Shown here one piece after another: positions 1 through 8,416 of a DNA stretch of 64,000 nucleotides (positions are counted from its first letter, which is position 1; every line of letters begins with the position of its first letter). This stretch comes from Planctomycetia bacterium (GTDB lineage Bacteria > Planctomycetota > Planctomycetia > Pirellulales > JACPPG01): assembly GCA_016191115.1 (NCBI GenBank), contig JACPPG010000043.1, positions 115,389 through 179,388 on the forward strand. The letters run 5' to 3'. The position numbers and the translations under genes were made by a program. The notes under the pieces are model-generated. The model worked only from the letters and a program-made list of their open reading frames with translations, was not told where the DNA came from and made no database searches.

Positions 1-875
1 AGCGCGCGAACCAGGTACATTTTCAGCCGGCTCGCCATTTGGTGATGGTCCCGGTGGGCGCCGCCGATCGGCTCCTCGATCACGTCGTCCACCACGCCCA
101 GCCGCAGCAGGTCCTTGGACGTCAGCTTCAGCGCCTTGGCCGCCTGCTGCGAGTAGGCCGGGTCCTTCCACAGGATGCCGGCGCAGCCCTCCGGGCTGAT
201 GACCGAGTAATAGGCGTGTTCGAGCATGGCCACCTTGTCGGCCAGGCCGATCCCCAGGGCGCCGCCGGAGCCGCCTTCTCCGATCACGACCGAGACGACC
301 GGCGAGGTCAGCCGCGACATTTCGTACATGGCGTTGGCGATGACCTGGGCCTGGCCGCGCTCCTCGGCGCCGATGCCGGGGTAGGCGCCGGGCGTGTCGA
401 TCAGCGTGATGATCGGCAGGCCGAATTTCGCCGCGAACTTCATCTTGGCGATCGCCTTGCGGTAGCCCTCGGGGTGGGCGCAACCGTAGTTGCAGGCGAT
501 CCGCTCCTTGAGGTCCTTGCCTTTCTGGTGGCCGATGAGCATCACCTTATGCTCGTCGAGCTTGGCCAGGCCAGTGCGGATGGCGCGGTCGTCGCCGAAG
601 GACCGGTCGCCGTGCAGCTCTTCGAAATCGTCGAACACCAGCTCAATATAATCGGTTGTCATCGGCCGCTCGGGATGGCGGGCGACCTGCACGACCTGCC
701 ACGGCTCGAGCTGGCTGTAGATTTTCTTCTTCAGATCCGTGAGCTCGCGGCGCAGACGGCGCACTTCCTCGGCGGCCGCCGCCGTGGCGTCGCCCGCCCC
801 CTCAAGTTTCGCGAGCCGGGCTTCCAACTCGTAGATCGGTTGCTCGAAAGCAAGCTGCTGCAGACTGGATCGCAT
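1..875 (-). CDS. accA: Acetyl-CoA carboxylase carboxyltransferase subunit alpha (3' end missing)
   Basis: This is the alpha subunit of the carboxyltransferase half of acetyl-CoA carboxylase, which with AccD moves the carboxyl group from carboxybiotin to acetyl-CoA to make malonyl-CoA. The frame opens at an ATG at 875 and runs off the left edge without a stop, giving about 291 residues of a family usually near 320. A charged coiled N-terminus (about residues 10-50) is followed by the family core: LHGDRSFGDD, GHQKGKD, the LIDTPGAYPGIGAEERGQ carboxyltransferase signature, then GEGGSGGALGIG and the YYSVISPEGCAGILWKD stretch, all intact. No accD is visible, so the two subunits are not adjacent on this side. 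The identification is very firm; only the last few tens of residues are unseen. Confidence 0.97.
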   Translation of the reverse strand, partial: MRSSLQQLAFEQPIYELEARLAKLEGAGDATAAAAEEVRRLRRELTDLKKKIYSQLEPWQVVQVARHPERPMTTDYIELVFDDFEELHGDRSFGDDRAIRTGLAKLDEHKVMLIGHQKGKDLKERIACNYGCAHPEGYRKAIAKMKFAAKFGLPIITLIDTPGAYPGIGAEERGQAQVIANAMYEMSRLTSPVVSVVIGEGGSGGALGIGLADKVAMLEHAYYSVISPEGCAGILWKDPAYSQQAAKALKLTSKDLLRLGVVDDVIEEPIGGAHRDHHQMASRLKMYLVRA

Positions 876-1010
876 GATGGAGACGCCCTAGGGGCTTGCG
901 CCATTTCCTTGTTCACTGACCACGGTCCGCCGCTTCGGTAGCAACGCTACCGCTCGCGCGCCCCCGAACTGTTAGAATACAGCTAACCGCGAGAATCGTT
1001 AAGGCGCGTT

Positions 1011-1916
1011 TTATCGGTCTCCCCCGCCCGTGGGCGACGGCGGGACCTTGAACATCTGCATCGTGCGAAACTCGGCCAGGAACTTGGCCATCGACTCGGG
1101 GCGGCGCTTGGGGTCCTTGGCCATGGTCGCGCGGATCAAGTCGCCGAAATCCGAGGTGATGTTTCGGTCTTGTGCTTCCAACGCCGGCAACGGTGCGCGG
1201 AGGTGCTTGGTCAACAGGTCGTTCGAGCTTGTGCCCGTGTAGGGAGGCTTCCCCGAGACCAGGTGGAAGATGGTGCAGCCAAAGCTGTAGATGTCGCTGC
1301 GCTCGTCGAGCGGCTCGCCGCGGATTTGCTCCGGCGACATGTAGCTGCGGGTCCCCTGCACCTTGGAGCGGCCCCCCAGCAATCGCCCCAACATCCCCTT
1401 CTTCCGCTGCGCGAGGGCAAAGTCAATCAGCTTCACGTCGCCCTGCAGGTTCACCAGGAAGTTGTCGGGCTTGATGTCGCGGTGAATCCACCCTTGCTGG
1501 TTGAAGTACGCCAGCCCCTCGGCCGCCGCGGCGATGATCGTGGGCATCAAGAAGGCCACTTCCGCGCGGACCTGCTGCAGGATCTCCTTCATGTTGGGCG
1601 CGGGGAAGTACTCCATGACCAGATAGGGGTTCTTGTGGTCGTAGGCAAAGTTGTAGACCTTGATGACATTCGGATGCAAAAGCGTCTTTCCGACCAAGGC
1701 CTCTTGCTTCAAGTAGCCGACGTGCTCGCGGTCGCGGCGGAACTCGGACAGCAGAATCTTGATCGCCAGCCGCTCTTGGCCGCTGCTGATGACGGCCCAC
1801 ACCTGGCTGGTCTGGCCCGTCTTGACGACGTTCAGCAGCCGGTACGGCCCGATATATTCTTGACTAGCCAGTGCCACCGGCGCGGTCCGCTCCCCTGCCC
1901 TCTGTCCGGCGCGCAA
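1011..1916 (-). CDS. Serine/threonine protein kinase with a DFA activation-loop motif
   Basis: A 301-residue Hanks-type kinase consisting almost only of the catalytic domain, with no sensor or membrane segment. Visible landmarks are the VAIK-type lysine (AIK, Lys53), the alpha-C glutamate near 72, the hinge LVMEYF, the catalytic loop HRDIKPDN (about 145-152), the SPE form of the APE motif and DIYSFGC of subdomain IX. Two positions are unusual: the glycine loop reads KTGQTSQVW rather than GxGxxGxV, and the metal-binding DFG is DFA (about 165-167). Because the lysine, catalytic Asp and DFG aspartate are kept, it may still be active. The substrate is unknown. The start at 1916 is not certain; homology begins near residue 20. 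Confidence 0.9.
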   Translation of the reverse strand: MRAGQRAGERTAPVALASQEYIGPYRLLNVVKTGQTSQVWAVISSGQERLAIKILLSEFRRDREHVGYLKQEALVGKTLLHPNVIKVYNFAYDHKNPYLVMEYFPAPNMKEILQQVRAEVAFLMPTIIAAAAEGLAYFNQQGWIHRDIKPDNFLVNLQGDVKLIDFALAQRKKGMLGRLLGGRSKVQGTRSYMSPEQIRGEPLDERSDIYSFGCTIFHLVSGKPPYTGTSSNDLLTKHLRAPLPALEAQDRNITSDFGDLIRATMAKDPKRRPESMAKFLAEFRTMQMFKVPPSPTGGGDR

Positions 1917-2004
1917 GAATTGCGCGCGTTGAATACCTTTCTCCGGTCCTGTCCTCTAGTTTAGTCGCGTCGGCCCGGTGCGACAATTGACGGCGTCGGG
2001 CTTG

Positions 2005-2162
2005 CAGGGCCTTTCACATATTCACACTGAGCGGCGGCGCACCGGCGGGCAAGTGGGACAGGCACCGAGACGCAACGTTCGTCTGAAAGGACTTGCGCTG
2101 TTTATGCTCGGAGCCAGTCCCATTTTTCCCGCCTCGCCATTTTGAAAAACAGAATGACCCTG
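2005..2162 (+). mobile_element. MITE-like palindromic element, copy 1
   Basis: 158 bp, non-coding, starting CAGGGCC and ending GACCCTG, so the ends are inverted repeats. A perfect 10-bp direct repeat, GTCGGGCTTG, flanks it (1995-2004 and 2163-2172), which is the mark of a transposition event. The inside is self-complementary: GGGACAGGCACCGAG on the left pairs with CTCGGAGCCAGTCCC on the right, with smaller nested stems (CGCAA with TTGCG). It lies 16 bp beyond the stop of the glycosyltransferase gene, so its RNA hairpin may end that transcript. Confidence 0.93.
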
Positions 2163-2178
2163 GTCGGGCTTGTCATTG

Positions 2179-3354
2179 CTACTGCCGGCCGACGGCTTTG
2201 CACTCGAGCAGCCGCTCGTACAAGGCGCGAAGTTCGCGCGTCATGCGTGCGTGGCGGAATTGGTCTGTAAAACGGCGACGACCCTCCGCACCGAACTGCG
2301 CGCGCATCGCCGGATCCATGACCAGCAGACCGATCGCTTCCGCTAGTTGCCGGGCGTCGCAGGGGGGCACCAGCAAGCCCGTCGTTCCGTGCAGCACCAC
2401 TTCGCGGGCGCCATCCACGTCGAAGCTGACCACCGGCTTGCCGGCCACGAGCGCCTGCGGCAACACGCGCGCCAGTCCCTCGCGCAGGCTGGCGTGCACA
2501 ACGATGTCCATCGCGGCGAGGTACTTCGGTATCTCGTCGGGCGGGACGAGGCCCACGAATCGGACGACTTCACCCAGCCCGGCCTGGGCCACCTGACGTT
2601 CAAGCGGCGCACGAAGGACGCCGTCGCCGACGAACAAGAATCTCGTTTCCGCTTGCCGGGCAACGAGCTCGCGCGCCGCCCGGATCACGTACTGGTGCCC
2701 CTTGAGGTGAAACAGCCGCGCGACCTTGCCGACGACCACGTGCTCCGGTCTGAATCCCAGGGCGGCCCGCGTGGCGCCGCGCGTCGCATCGGCGGCCAGA
2801 AACGGCTCGACCTCCATGCCGCTATGGATGGTGGTGAACTTGTCGCGCGGGGCCACGCCGGCGCCCACCAATAGCTCGGTCATGGCGTCGGCCACGCTCA
2901 CGATCGCATGGCAGCGCCGGGCCGCATAGCGCTCGCAACGCCGAAAGAACGCCCGCGCCAGCGGCGATTGATACGGATGAAACGGCGCGCCGTGCACGGT
3001 ATGGACGATCGCCGGCGCGCCGATCGCGGTGGCGGCCATGCGGCCCAGCACGCCCCCCTTCGCGCTGTGCGTGTGCACGACGTCGGGCCGGAACTCGGCG
3101 AGTCGCCGCTTCAGTTCGCGATAGGCCACCAGGTCGCGCCACGGGTGAATGGCCCGCCGCAACGACGGTATGACCGACAGCGGGACACGATGCGCTTCGG
3201 CCCGCGCAAGCAGACTTCCTTCCGGCCCGAGCGGCGGGCCGGTCACCAAGAGCACGTCGTCGCCGTAATCGCGCGCCAAGTCCTCGCACGTCAGGAGCGT
3301 ATTCTCCTGCGCGCCGCCAAGGATCATTCGCGTGATGACGTGAGCGACGCGCAT
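2179..3354 (-). CDS. Glycosyltransferase family 4 protein
   Basis: A 391-residue GT-B fold glycosyltransferase of the GT4 type, probably adding a sugar to a lipid or glycan precursor at the inner face of the membrane. The N-terminus MRVAHVITRMILGGAQENT is the typical acceptor-side start with a glycine-rich turn. VHTHSAKGGVLGR and HTVHGAPFH follow, and the C-terminal half has GKVARLFHLKGHQ, FVGDG, FVGL.PPDEIP and the nucleotide-sugar motif ASLREGLARVLPQA, a variant of the E-x7-E signature. The start is the ATG at 3354 because family homology begins there. It lies 35 bp after truA on the same strand and may be co-transcribed with asd and truA. The acceptor cannot be told from sequence. Confidence 0.9.
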   Translation of the reverse strand: MRVAHVITRMILGGAQENTLLTCEDLARDYGDDVLLVTGPPLGPEGSLLARAEAHRVPLSVIPSLRRAIHPWRDLVAYRELKRRLAEFRPDVVHTHSAKGGVLGRMAATAIGAPAIVHTVHGAPFHPYQSPLARAFFRRCERYAARRCHAIVSVADAMTELLVGAGVAPRDKFTTIHSGMEVEPFLAADATRGATRAALGFRPEHVVVGKVARLFHLKGHQYVIRAARELVARQAETRFLFVGDGVLRAPLERQVAQAGLGEVVRFVGLVPPDEIPKYLAAMDIVVHASLREGLARVLPQALVAGKPVVSFDVDGAREVVLHGTTGLLVPPCDARQLAEAIGLLVMDPAMRAQFGAEGRRRFTDQFRHARMTRELRALYERLLECKAVGRQ

Positions 3355-3387
3355 GGGGTGCGAACCAGTATTGAGATTCCGCGCGCC

Positions 3388-3410
3388 GTTTAGCCGCCGC
3401 GGCCACGCGG
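3388..3410. repeat. GC-rich short repeat covering the truA stop codon
   Basis: A 23-bp sequence that begins GTTTAGCCGCCGCGG. It recurs in reverse orientation at 30376-30398 (one base different in neither half that could be judged by eye) and at 43818-43840 (one difference). Here its TTA, read on the minus strand, is the TAA stop of truA, and the last residues of TruA (PRGRGG) are encoded by the repeat. Confidence 0.75.
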
Positions 3411-4160
3411 CGGACCGTACGTCACGCTTACCAAAAACAAACCTTGCGCGGGCGCGGTCATACCGGCGGCGCGGCGGTCGCCGGCGGCCAGGACCTCGGC
3501 CGGCCATGTCTCGGTTTGCGTCTTGCGGCCCACCTCGACCAGCGTTCCGACAAGCGCCCGGACCATGTTGTACAAGAACCCGTCCCCTTCGACTTCGAAC
3601 GTGACGAAATCGGCTTCCTCCCCCCTGCCCCGCCGCACCGCGGCATCGTAGATCGTGCGGACGCTGGTGGATCGCTGCGGCCAGCGCGTCTCGAAGCTGC
3701 GAAAATCGTGCGTGCCGACGAAGGTTTGCGCCGCTCGGTGCATGGCCGCCTCGTCCAGCCGCTGCCGGTAGTGCCAGCAGTATTGGCGGCGAAAGACGTC
3801 GGGCACCTCGCCATCGTGGATGACGTAGCGATAGCGCTTGCTGGTCGCGTCGCGGCGCGCGTGAAAACCGTCTGGCGCTTCCTCCACCGCCAAGGGCACG
3901 ATGTCGCGCGGCAGCTCGGCCACGAGCGCGTTGCGCAGCGTCGCCACGTCGAGCGCGGTGGCGCTCGGAAAGCTAACGACCTGCCCAAGCGCGTGTACGC
4001 CGGCGTCGGTGCGGCCGCTGGCCGCGACGCGGACGCTCTCGCCCGTGATGCGCGCGAGCGCGGCCTCTACCGCGGCTTGGATCGTGGTCTTGCCGGACTG
4101 CATTTGCCAGCCCGCGTAGTCGGTGCCGTCGTAGGCCAGCGTAAGCTTGAAGGTACGCAT
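3390..4160 (-). CDS. truA: tRNA pseudouridine(38-40) synthase TruA
   Basis: A 256-residue TruA, which isomerises uridine to pseudouridine at positions 38-40 of the tRNA anticodon arm. The N-terminus MRTFKLTLAYDGTDYAGWQ is characteristic, and the catalytic aspartate is in GRTDAGVHALGQ (Asp52). Later blocks HARRDATSKRYRY, the THDFRSFE region and DGFLYNMVRALVGTLVEVG match the family. The ATG at 4160 gives the usual family start. It lies 47 bp downstream of asd and 35 bp upstream of the glycosyltransferase, all on the minus strand. The last six codons and stop fall inside a short dispersed repeat (3388-3410), so the C-terminal tail PRGRGG may not be ancestral. Confidence 0.96.
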   Translation of the reverse strand: MRTFKLTLAYDGTDYAGWQMQSGKTTIQAAVEAALARITGESVRVAASGRTDAGVHALGQVVSFPSATALDVATLRNALVAELPRDIVPLAVEEAPDGFHARRDATSKRYRYVIHDGEVPDVFRRQYCWHYRQRLDEAAMHRAAQTFVGTHDFRSFETRWPQRSTSVRTIYDAAVRRGRGEEADFVTFEVEGDGFLYNMVRALVGTLVEVGRKTQTETWPAEVLAAGDRRAAGMTAPAQGLFLVSVTYGPPRGRGG

Positions 4161-4207
4161 TGCGCTGCGAACCCCCGCGGTCCAGTGGCGGCGCGGGGTG
4201 CCCTGCC

Positions 4208-5230
4208 CTACCCTACTCTCTGCGCCGCGCGCGGCGCGACGAGCAACTCGGCGATTTGCACGGCGTTGGTGGCCGCCCCTTTGCGCAGGTTGTCGCTGAC
4301 GCACCAGAAGGTCAGCCCCTTGGGGTGGCTCAAGTCGGCGCGGATGCGCCCGACGAACACCTCGTCCCGCCCGTCGCACTCAAGCGGCATGGGGTACTGC
4401 TTGGCCGCCAGATCGTCCACGACGGCGATGCCCGGCGCCGCGGCGAACAGATCGCGTGCCTCTTCGGGCGTGATCGCGCGCTCGGTCTCGACCAGCACGC
4501 TCTCGCTGTGACAATTGCTGACCGGCACGCGGACACACGTGGCGCAAATTTGGATCGAATCGTCCTCCATGATTTTCCGCGTCTCGTGCACCATTTTCAT
4601 TTCTTCGGACGTGTAGCCAGCGTGCTTGTGCGAGCCGATCTGCGGGATCAAGTTAAAGGCGATGTCGTGGGCGAACGCCTCGCGCTGGTGTTCCTGCCCG
4701 GCCAGCCGTGCCCGGGTCCCCTGCTCCAGGTCGCGCTGCCCGGAGACGCCTGCGCCGCTGGTGGCCTGGTATGTGCTGACGACGACGCGGCGAACCCGCG
4801 CCGCGTCGTGCAATGGCTTGAGTGCCACGACCAGTTGGGTCGTCGAGCAGTTGGGGCTGGCGATGATGCCTTGATGGCGTTGGATGGCGTCACGATTGAC
4901 TTCCGGGACCACGAGCGGGACCTTCGGGTCCATCCGCCAATAGCCGCTCTCGTCGACGACGATCGCGCCGCGCTCGACGGCCCAGGGAGCGAAATCGCGG
5001 GCCACTTCGTCGGGCGTGCTGCCGATCGCCAGGTCGACGCCCTCGAAGGCGTCGGGCGTCAATTCCTCGACCGTGTGCTCGCGGCCGCGGAACCGCAGTT
5101 TCGCGCCGGCCGAGCGTTTCGAGGCCAGGAACTTGACTCGCGCGTGGGGAAAGTCCCGCTCTTCCAGCAGGTCGCGGATGATTCGGCCAACAGCGCCCGT
5201 GGCGCCCACGACCGCGATCGATTCAAACAC
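4208..5230 (-). CDS. asd: Aspartate-semialdehyde dehydrogenase
   Basis: Asd reduces aspartyl phosphate to aspartate semialdehyde, the branch point to lysine/diaminopimelate, threonine and methionine. The NADP-binding start IAVVGATGAVGR, the catalytic cysteine in ASPNCSTTQ (near residue 128), the TYQATSGAGVSGQ block and the histidine region RADLSHPKGL are all present; about 340 residues is normal. The minus strand reads GGAGGTGAACGTG: the first GTG overlaps the Shine-Dalgarno, so the second GTG at 5230 is the better start. This is one of the few clear ribosome binding sites in the window. It heads a likely minus-strand operon asd-truA-glycosyltransferase. Confidence 0.96.
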   Translation of the reverse strand: MFESIAVVGATGAVGRIIRDLLEERDFPHARVKFLASKRSAGAKLRFRGREHTVEELTPDAFEGVDLAIGSTPDEVARDFAPWAVERGAIVVDESGYWRMDPKVPLVVPEVNRDAIQRHQGIIASPNCSTTQLVVALKPLHDAARVRRVVVSTYQATSGAGVSGQRDLEQGTRARLAGQEHQREAFAHDIAFNLIPQIGSHKHAGYTSEEMKMVHETRKIMEDDSIQICATCVRVPVSNCHSESVLVETERAITPEEARDLFAAAPGIAVVDDLAAKQYPMPLECDGRDEVFVGRIRADLSHPKGLTFWCVSDNLRKGAATNAVQIAELLVAPRAAQRVG

Positions 5231-5382
5231 GTTCACCTCCGGTTTTGCTGTCGAGAGTACTCCTCACCAATCGTACATCATCCGCGGCCGGTCTGGTATG
5301 GCGGCCAACGGCAGCGGAATGACCCTTGGGGGACAGAGACGGGGCCCGCTCCGAGAAGGTTCGCGGCCCGCACGGCCGCGGT

Positions 5383-6420
5383 TCACGAGACGTTCGACGA
5401 GCCGGCCGTCGACGCGCGCCGGCGGTGTTGCGGCCGGGCTCCCGCCGGTTCGCGATCGGCCGCCCCCCCTGCCCTGCCCTCGCCGGCTCGCGATCTATCC
5501 AGCAGCATTCGCACCAGGCGCGGCGAAACGAACGACGTGCAGCCGATCAGCATCACCAGCCCGAATGTGATCATGCCCATCGCGAAAGCGATTCCCAGGT
5601 GCACCGGCACGGCCAGCGCGATCACCAGCGGCCGCAGCTTCGGCACCCACACGAGCGTGCAGAACGACAGCTCCCAGAAGACGGTGACGTGCGTCAAGAT
5701 GGCCACCAATAGCGGCCAGGTGGCCAGCCACGTCAGGTCGAGCGATTGATACTCCAGGTTGGCCACCGATCCCCATAGTGCGTCGCCCCGCCACCACGTT
5801 TCGCCCTGCAGCTTCGACAGGCCGGCGAAGAAGTAGATCACGCACATGTGAACCTGGATAAGTCGAATGGCGAGATTGGCCGATACGCTGTCGCGGACCG
5901 GCGCCGGCGTGCCGCCGGTCCGCCGCGCCGCGCGGACCCGATCGAGCGAATAGCAATCGCCCGATGGGCCCACCATCAAGTACAGCGCCAGGATGACGTT
6001 GATCTGGTCGAGGCCAAACTGCGCGCCCGGCACGCGATTGACGTACGACACCGCCGCCAGGAACGACAGCGCCGCGACGACGCGCGTGAAAAGCCCCAAA
6101 GTCAACATGGCGAACACAACAAGCGCCGCGACGTGGACCAGCCACAAGAGCACCGGAGAACGAATCAGCCAGAAGTAGCTCCACGCGAAACGGTCGGGCT
6201 GCGAATAGCTGGCCGCCTCGGGCGAGATCCAGCCAGTGGGCAGGAAGAAGTCGTTCAACCCCAGCGACCACACCAGGTGCGTGTACAGGAGCATCGCACC
6301 GGCCAGTATCCGAATCAGCGACAGCGTGGCCGGATCGGCCGGCGTGAACCAGAAACGGTTCCAGCCTTCGACGAGCCATCGGCCCAGATCGCGGAAATAG
6401 TCGCTTGCCAAACGTATCAT
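5383..6420 (-). CDS. HTTM-domain integral membrane protein
   Basis: A 345-residue multi-span protein with the HTTM (horizontally transferred transmembrane) architecture shared with vitamin K-dependent gamma-carboxylase. Features are a short N-terminal region ending FWFTPADPATLSLIRI, a first membrane helix, then hydrophobic segments at roughly 75-100, 105-130, 180-200, 220-250 and 255-285, with IRLIQVHMCVIYFFAGLSKL matching the conserved HTTM helix. The C-terminal 45 residues are low-complexity and Arg/Ala-rich. The ATG at 6420 overlaps the stop of the upstream gene (ATGA), so the two are translationally coupled and probably act together. Carboxylase activity is not established for such bacterial proteins. 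Confidence 0.82.
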   Translation of the reverse strand: MIRLASDYFRDLGRWLVEGWNRFWFTPADPATLSLIRILAGAMLLYTHLVWSLGLNDFFLPTGWISPEAASYSQPDRFAWSYFWLIRSPVLLWLVHVAALVVFAMLTLGLFTRVVAALSFLAAVSYVNRVPGAQFGLDQINVILALYLMVGPSGDCYSLDRVRAARRTGGTPAPVRDSVSANLAIRLIQVHMCVIYFFAGLSKLQGETWWRGDALWGSVANLEYQSLDLTWLATWPLLVAILTHVTVFWELSFCTLVWVPKLRPLVIALAVPVHLGIAFAMGMITFGLVMLIGCTSFVSPRLVRMLLDRSRAGEGRAGGAADREPAGARPQHRRRASTAGSSNVS

Positions 6421-7031
6421 GGCATCTCCACGAACGTGCCCAGCTTCCGTTCGCGATACAGAGTGCGATCGTCGAGCCGCATCCCTTTGGCGACCTGGTC
6501 CGGCGTGGGGATCAAGTGCTCTTGCAGCCACAGGTTCACGCGCTTGGCTCGATACTTGTGCAGCATGTGGTCGCCGTAGGAGCGGGCATATTGCTGCTGC
6601 CCCTGCGTAAACGGCAGCCTTGTCCAATCCATCTGCGGCGTCCAGCTCGGGTCGGGCGGGGCGATGTTGATGAACTCGCTGAGCATGAAGTGCCGGTGAT
6701 AAAAGAGCCGCGGCCACTCGTCCGTCAGGCTCGGGAAGACGCCTGCCGTCTTGGTTCCGTCGGGCATTTCCAGCTCGTAACGCACGAGGTGGCTGGGTCC
6801 CGGATCGGGTGCAAAAAATTTGTAGGCGTGATTCAGATAGGTTGCCGACAGGTATGGCCGAAAGATGGGCCCGATGCGATCGGTGAGCATCGTGGGAGGA
6901 AGCGACAGCGGCCCCACGAGCACTGCCGCCAGGTGCCAGAGGATGACAGCGCTAGCCGCCCACCGCGCGGCGCGGCCCCACGGCTTGCCCGGCAACGTCT
7001 TGCGTTCGCGATCGGCGGAACTGGTGCTCAT
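6417..7031 (-). CDS. Uncharacterised partner of the HTTM protein
   Basis: A 204-residue protein with one N-terminal membrane segment (about residues 24-44, AASAVILWHLAAVLVGPL) and an otherwise soluble, probably periplasmic body rich in aromatic residues (NHAYKFFAPDPGPSHLVRYE, RLFYHRHFMLSEF). I do not recognise a named domain. Its stop overlaps the start of the HTTM gene by four bases, and in larger HTTM proteins extra C-terminal domains are fused to the membrane part, so this may be a detached accessory domain. That is inference. No ribosome binding site is evident; hairpin-forming repeats lie just upstream (7093-7161). Confidence 0.78.
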   Translation of the reverse strand: MSTSSADRERKTLPGKPWGRAARWAASAVILWHLAAVLVGPLSLPPTMLTDRIGPIFRPYLSATYLNHAYKFFAPDPGPSHLVRYELEMPDGTKTAGVFPSLTDEWPRLFYHRHFMLSEFINIAPPDPSWTPQMDWTRLPFTQGQQQYARSYGDHMLHKYRAKRVNLWLQEHLIPTPDQVAKGMRLDDRTLYRERKLGTFVEMP

Positions 7032-7092
7032 GATGGTTCCGGGCGTTTGCCCGATTGCTCAACCGCGCGTGACTTGGCTCGCGCCGGGGCGC

Positions 7093-7161
7093 CATGCCCA
7101 CGCTGCCGTGGGCATGCTGCTGTGCCGAGGCATGGCCACATCGGCGTACGTCCGTGGCCAT
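7093..7161. repeat. Tandem hairpins built from CATGCCCACG / CATGGCCAC
   Basis: Two adjacent hairpins: CATGCCCACG-CTGC-CGTGGGCATG (7093-7116), a perfect 10-bp stem, then CATGGCCAC...GTGGCCATG (about 7131-7161). Related GTGGCCATG sequence occurs near 21031-21042. The hairpins lie in the 5' leader of the minus-strand gene that starts at 7031 and between it and the terminator at 7286. The rest of 7032-7285 shows no gene. Confidence 0.7.
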
Positions 7162-7285
7162 GGCACCCATCCCCATGTCGCGGTCGGGTTGGGGGCAATC
7201 GCACCATCAATACCTTATCGGTGCTAGCGGGCGGGCGAAAGCAGCATTTCGAGCGCGCCCCGGAAGGCCTCACAAAAAACGCAAA

Positions 7286-7317
7286 CCCTCGCACGGGAAG
7301 GATTTCCCGTGCGAGGG
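7286..7317 (-). terminator. Rho-independent terminator of the TIGR03000 gene
   Basis: A perfect 14-bp stem, CCCTCGCACGGGAA paired with TTCCCGTGCGAGGG, with a GGAT loop. On the minus strand it is followed by TTTGCGTTTTTTG, a T-rich tract. It lies 74 bp after the stop of the gene at 7391-8416 and reads in that direction. Confidence 0.9.
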
Positions 7318-7390
7318 CTGCTCCTATTCTCATCCACCCGCAGGCGGCCTTTGCCACGACCCGCGAGTGGAATCTTTGACAACCTTCAAC

Positions 7391-8416
7391 TTATTGCCGG
7401 TCAGCGTCGAGCTGCGCCTGGGCCACTTGGGCCGCGTCCAGCTCGATCGCGAGCTCGCGCGACTCGCCGCTGGCCAGGGAGATCGTCTCTTCCTTGCTGA
7501 TCTTCTGACCGTTGCGCTCGAGTTCCACGCGGATCACGTAGTTGTCCCAGCTCTGGCCGGGCTGCAACTTCGTGGTCACGAAGCTACGGACGTTGCCGGT
7601 GGCCTTCGACTCGTTGCCCGACAGGAAAACCTTGGCGTCGGCCGGCACCCGCAACAGCAAGCTGGTCTTCACCGGCTTGGTGGCGGTCCGCTCGTTCGAG
7701 CCCGCCTGGTCTTCCAGACCGAAGGCGACTTCAGCCGTCTGGCCGGCCTGCAACTGCACAACCTTCGTCTCTTCAACCATCTTACCGTCACGCTCGACAG
7801 AAGCGCGGAGCTCGTACGTGTAGTTGAAGCCAGGACGCAGGCCGTTGGACACATAGCGGCGCTGGCTGCCCGTGCTGCGGGTCGCCAGACCGTTGACGAA
7901 CAACTTGGCCTCCGCCGGGACGCGGACGCTCAGCAGCGCGGCGCGCGACGAGCGATTATTCATCGTTCCGGTGCCGGGGGGCGGGGCCGTGTCACCAGGG
8001 CTGGGCGTCGTGTCGAGCATCGGAGGCTCGGTCGACGGCATTGTGCCCGGGGCAGTCGTCGCGGGCGGAACGGCGCCCGGCGCGGGCGGATACGGGCTCA
8101 CGTGGTGACCGCCGGAGCTGCCACCGCTCGATCCCCAGCTTCCACCGCTGGAGTACCAGCCACCGCTCGAACCGCCGCTGGAGTACCAGCCGCCGCTCGA
8201 ACCGCAACTGCCGTAGTAACCCCAGCTACCACCGCTGGAACCCCACGATCCGCCACTGCTGTAATAGCCAGAGCTACCGCCGCTGCACCCCCAGCTTCCA
8301 CCACTGGAGCCCCAGCGGCGATGCCAGAAGGCATTTGCTTGCGGTGCAGTCATCGTCCAAGCCACAGCGGCGACGAGGCTGCCCAGCACCAGTTTTTGCA
8401 CCTTTGTGCGAACCAT
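7391..8416 (-). CDS. Exported TIGR03000-type protein with Gly/Ser/Trp/Tyr-rich repeats
   Basis: A 341-residue exported protein of a planctomycete-typical type. A signal peptide (about 1-29, ending APQANA) is followed by a low-complexity region (about 32-105) built from units such as SSGGSWG and SSGGWYSSGG, then a Pro/Thr linker, then two copies of a small beta-rich domain: one begins LLSVRVPAEAKLFVNG and ends LQAGQTAEVAF, the second begins LLLRVPADAKVFLSG and ends LASGESRELAIEL. These match the TIGR03000 pattern. The role is unknown; a cell-surface or envelope structural function is plausible from the composition. A terminator follows at 7286-7317. The upstream minus-strand sequence has GGGAG ten bases before the ATG. 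Confidence 0.88.
   Translation of the reverse strand: MVRTKVQKLVLGSLVAAVAWTMTAPQANAFWHRRWGSSGGSWGCSGGSSGYYSSGGSWGSSGGSWGYYGSCGSSGGWYSSGGSSGGWYSSGGSWGSSGGSSGGHHVSPYPPAPGAVPPATTAPGTMPSTEPPMLDTTPSPGDTAPPPGTGTMNNRSSRAALLSVRVPAEAKLFVNGLATRSTGSQRRYVSNGLRPGFNYTYELRASVERDGKMVEETKVVQLQAGQTAEVAFGLEDQAGSNERTATKPVKTSLLLRVPADAKVFLSGNESKATGNVRSFVTTKLQPGQSWDNYVIRVELERNGQKISKEETISLASGESRELAIELDAAQVAQAQLDADRQ

Noticed and set aside
1011..1916. Calling the DFA kinase a pseudokinase
   Set aside because: Lysine, catalytic Asp and DFG Asp are present, so loss of activity cannot be claimed.
2093..2160. Short peptide frames inside the MITE copies (reading MLGASPIF and similar)
   Set aside because: The frame is not maintained at both ends, has no start context and differs in what follows in each copy; the element is best explained as non-coding.
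3444..5749. Long plus-strand open frames over truA, asd and the HTTM gene
   Set aside because: They oppose well-supported genes, have no ribosome sites and show shadow composition.
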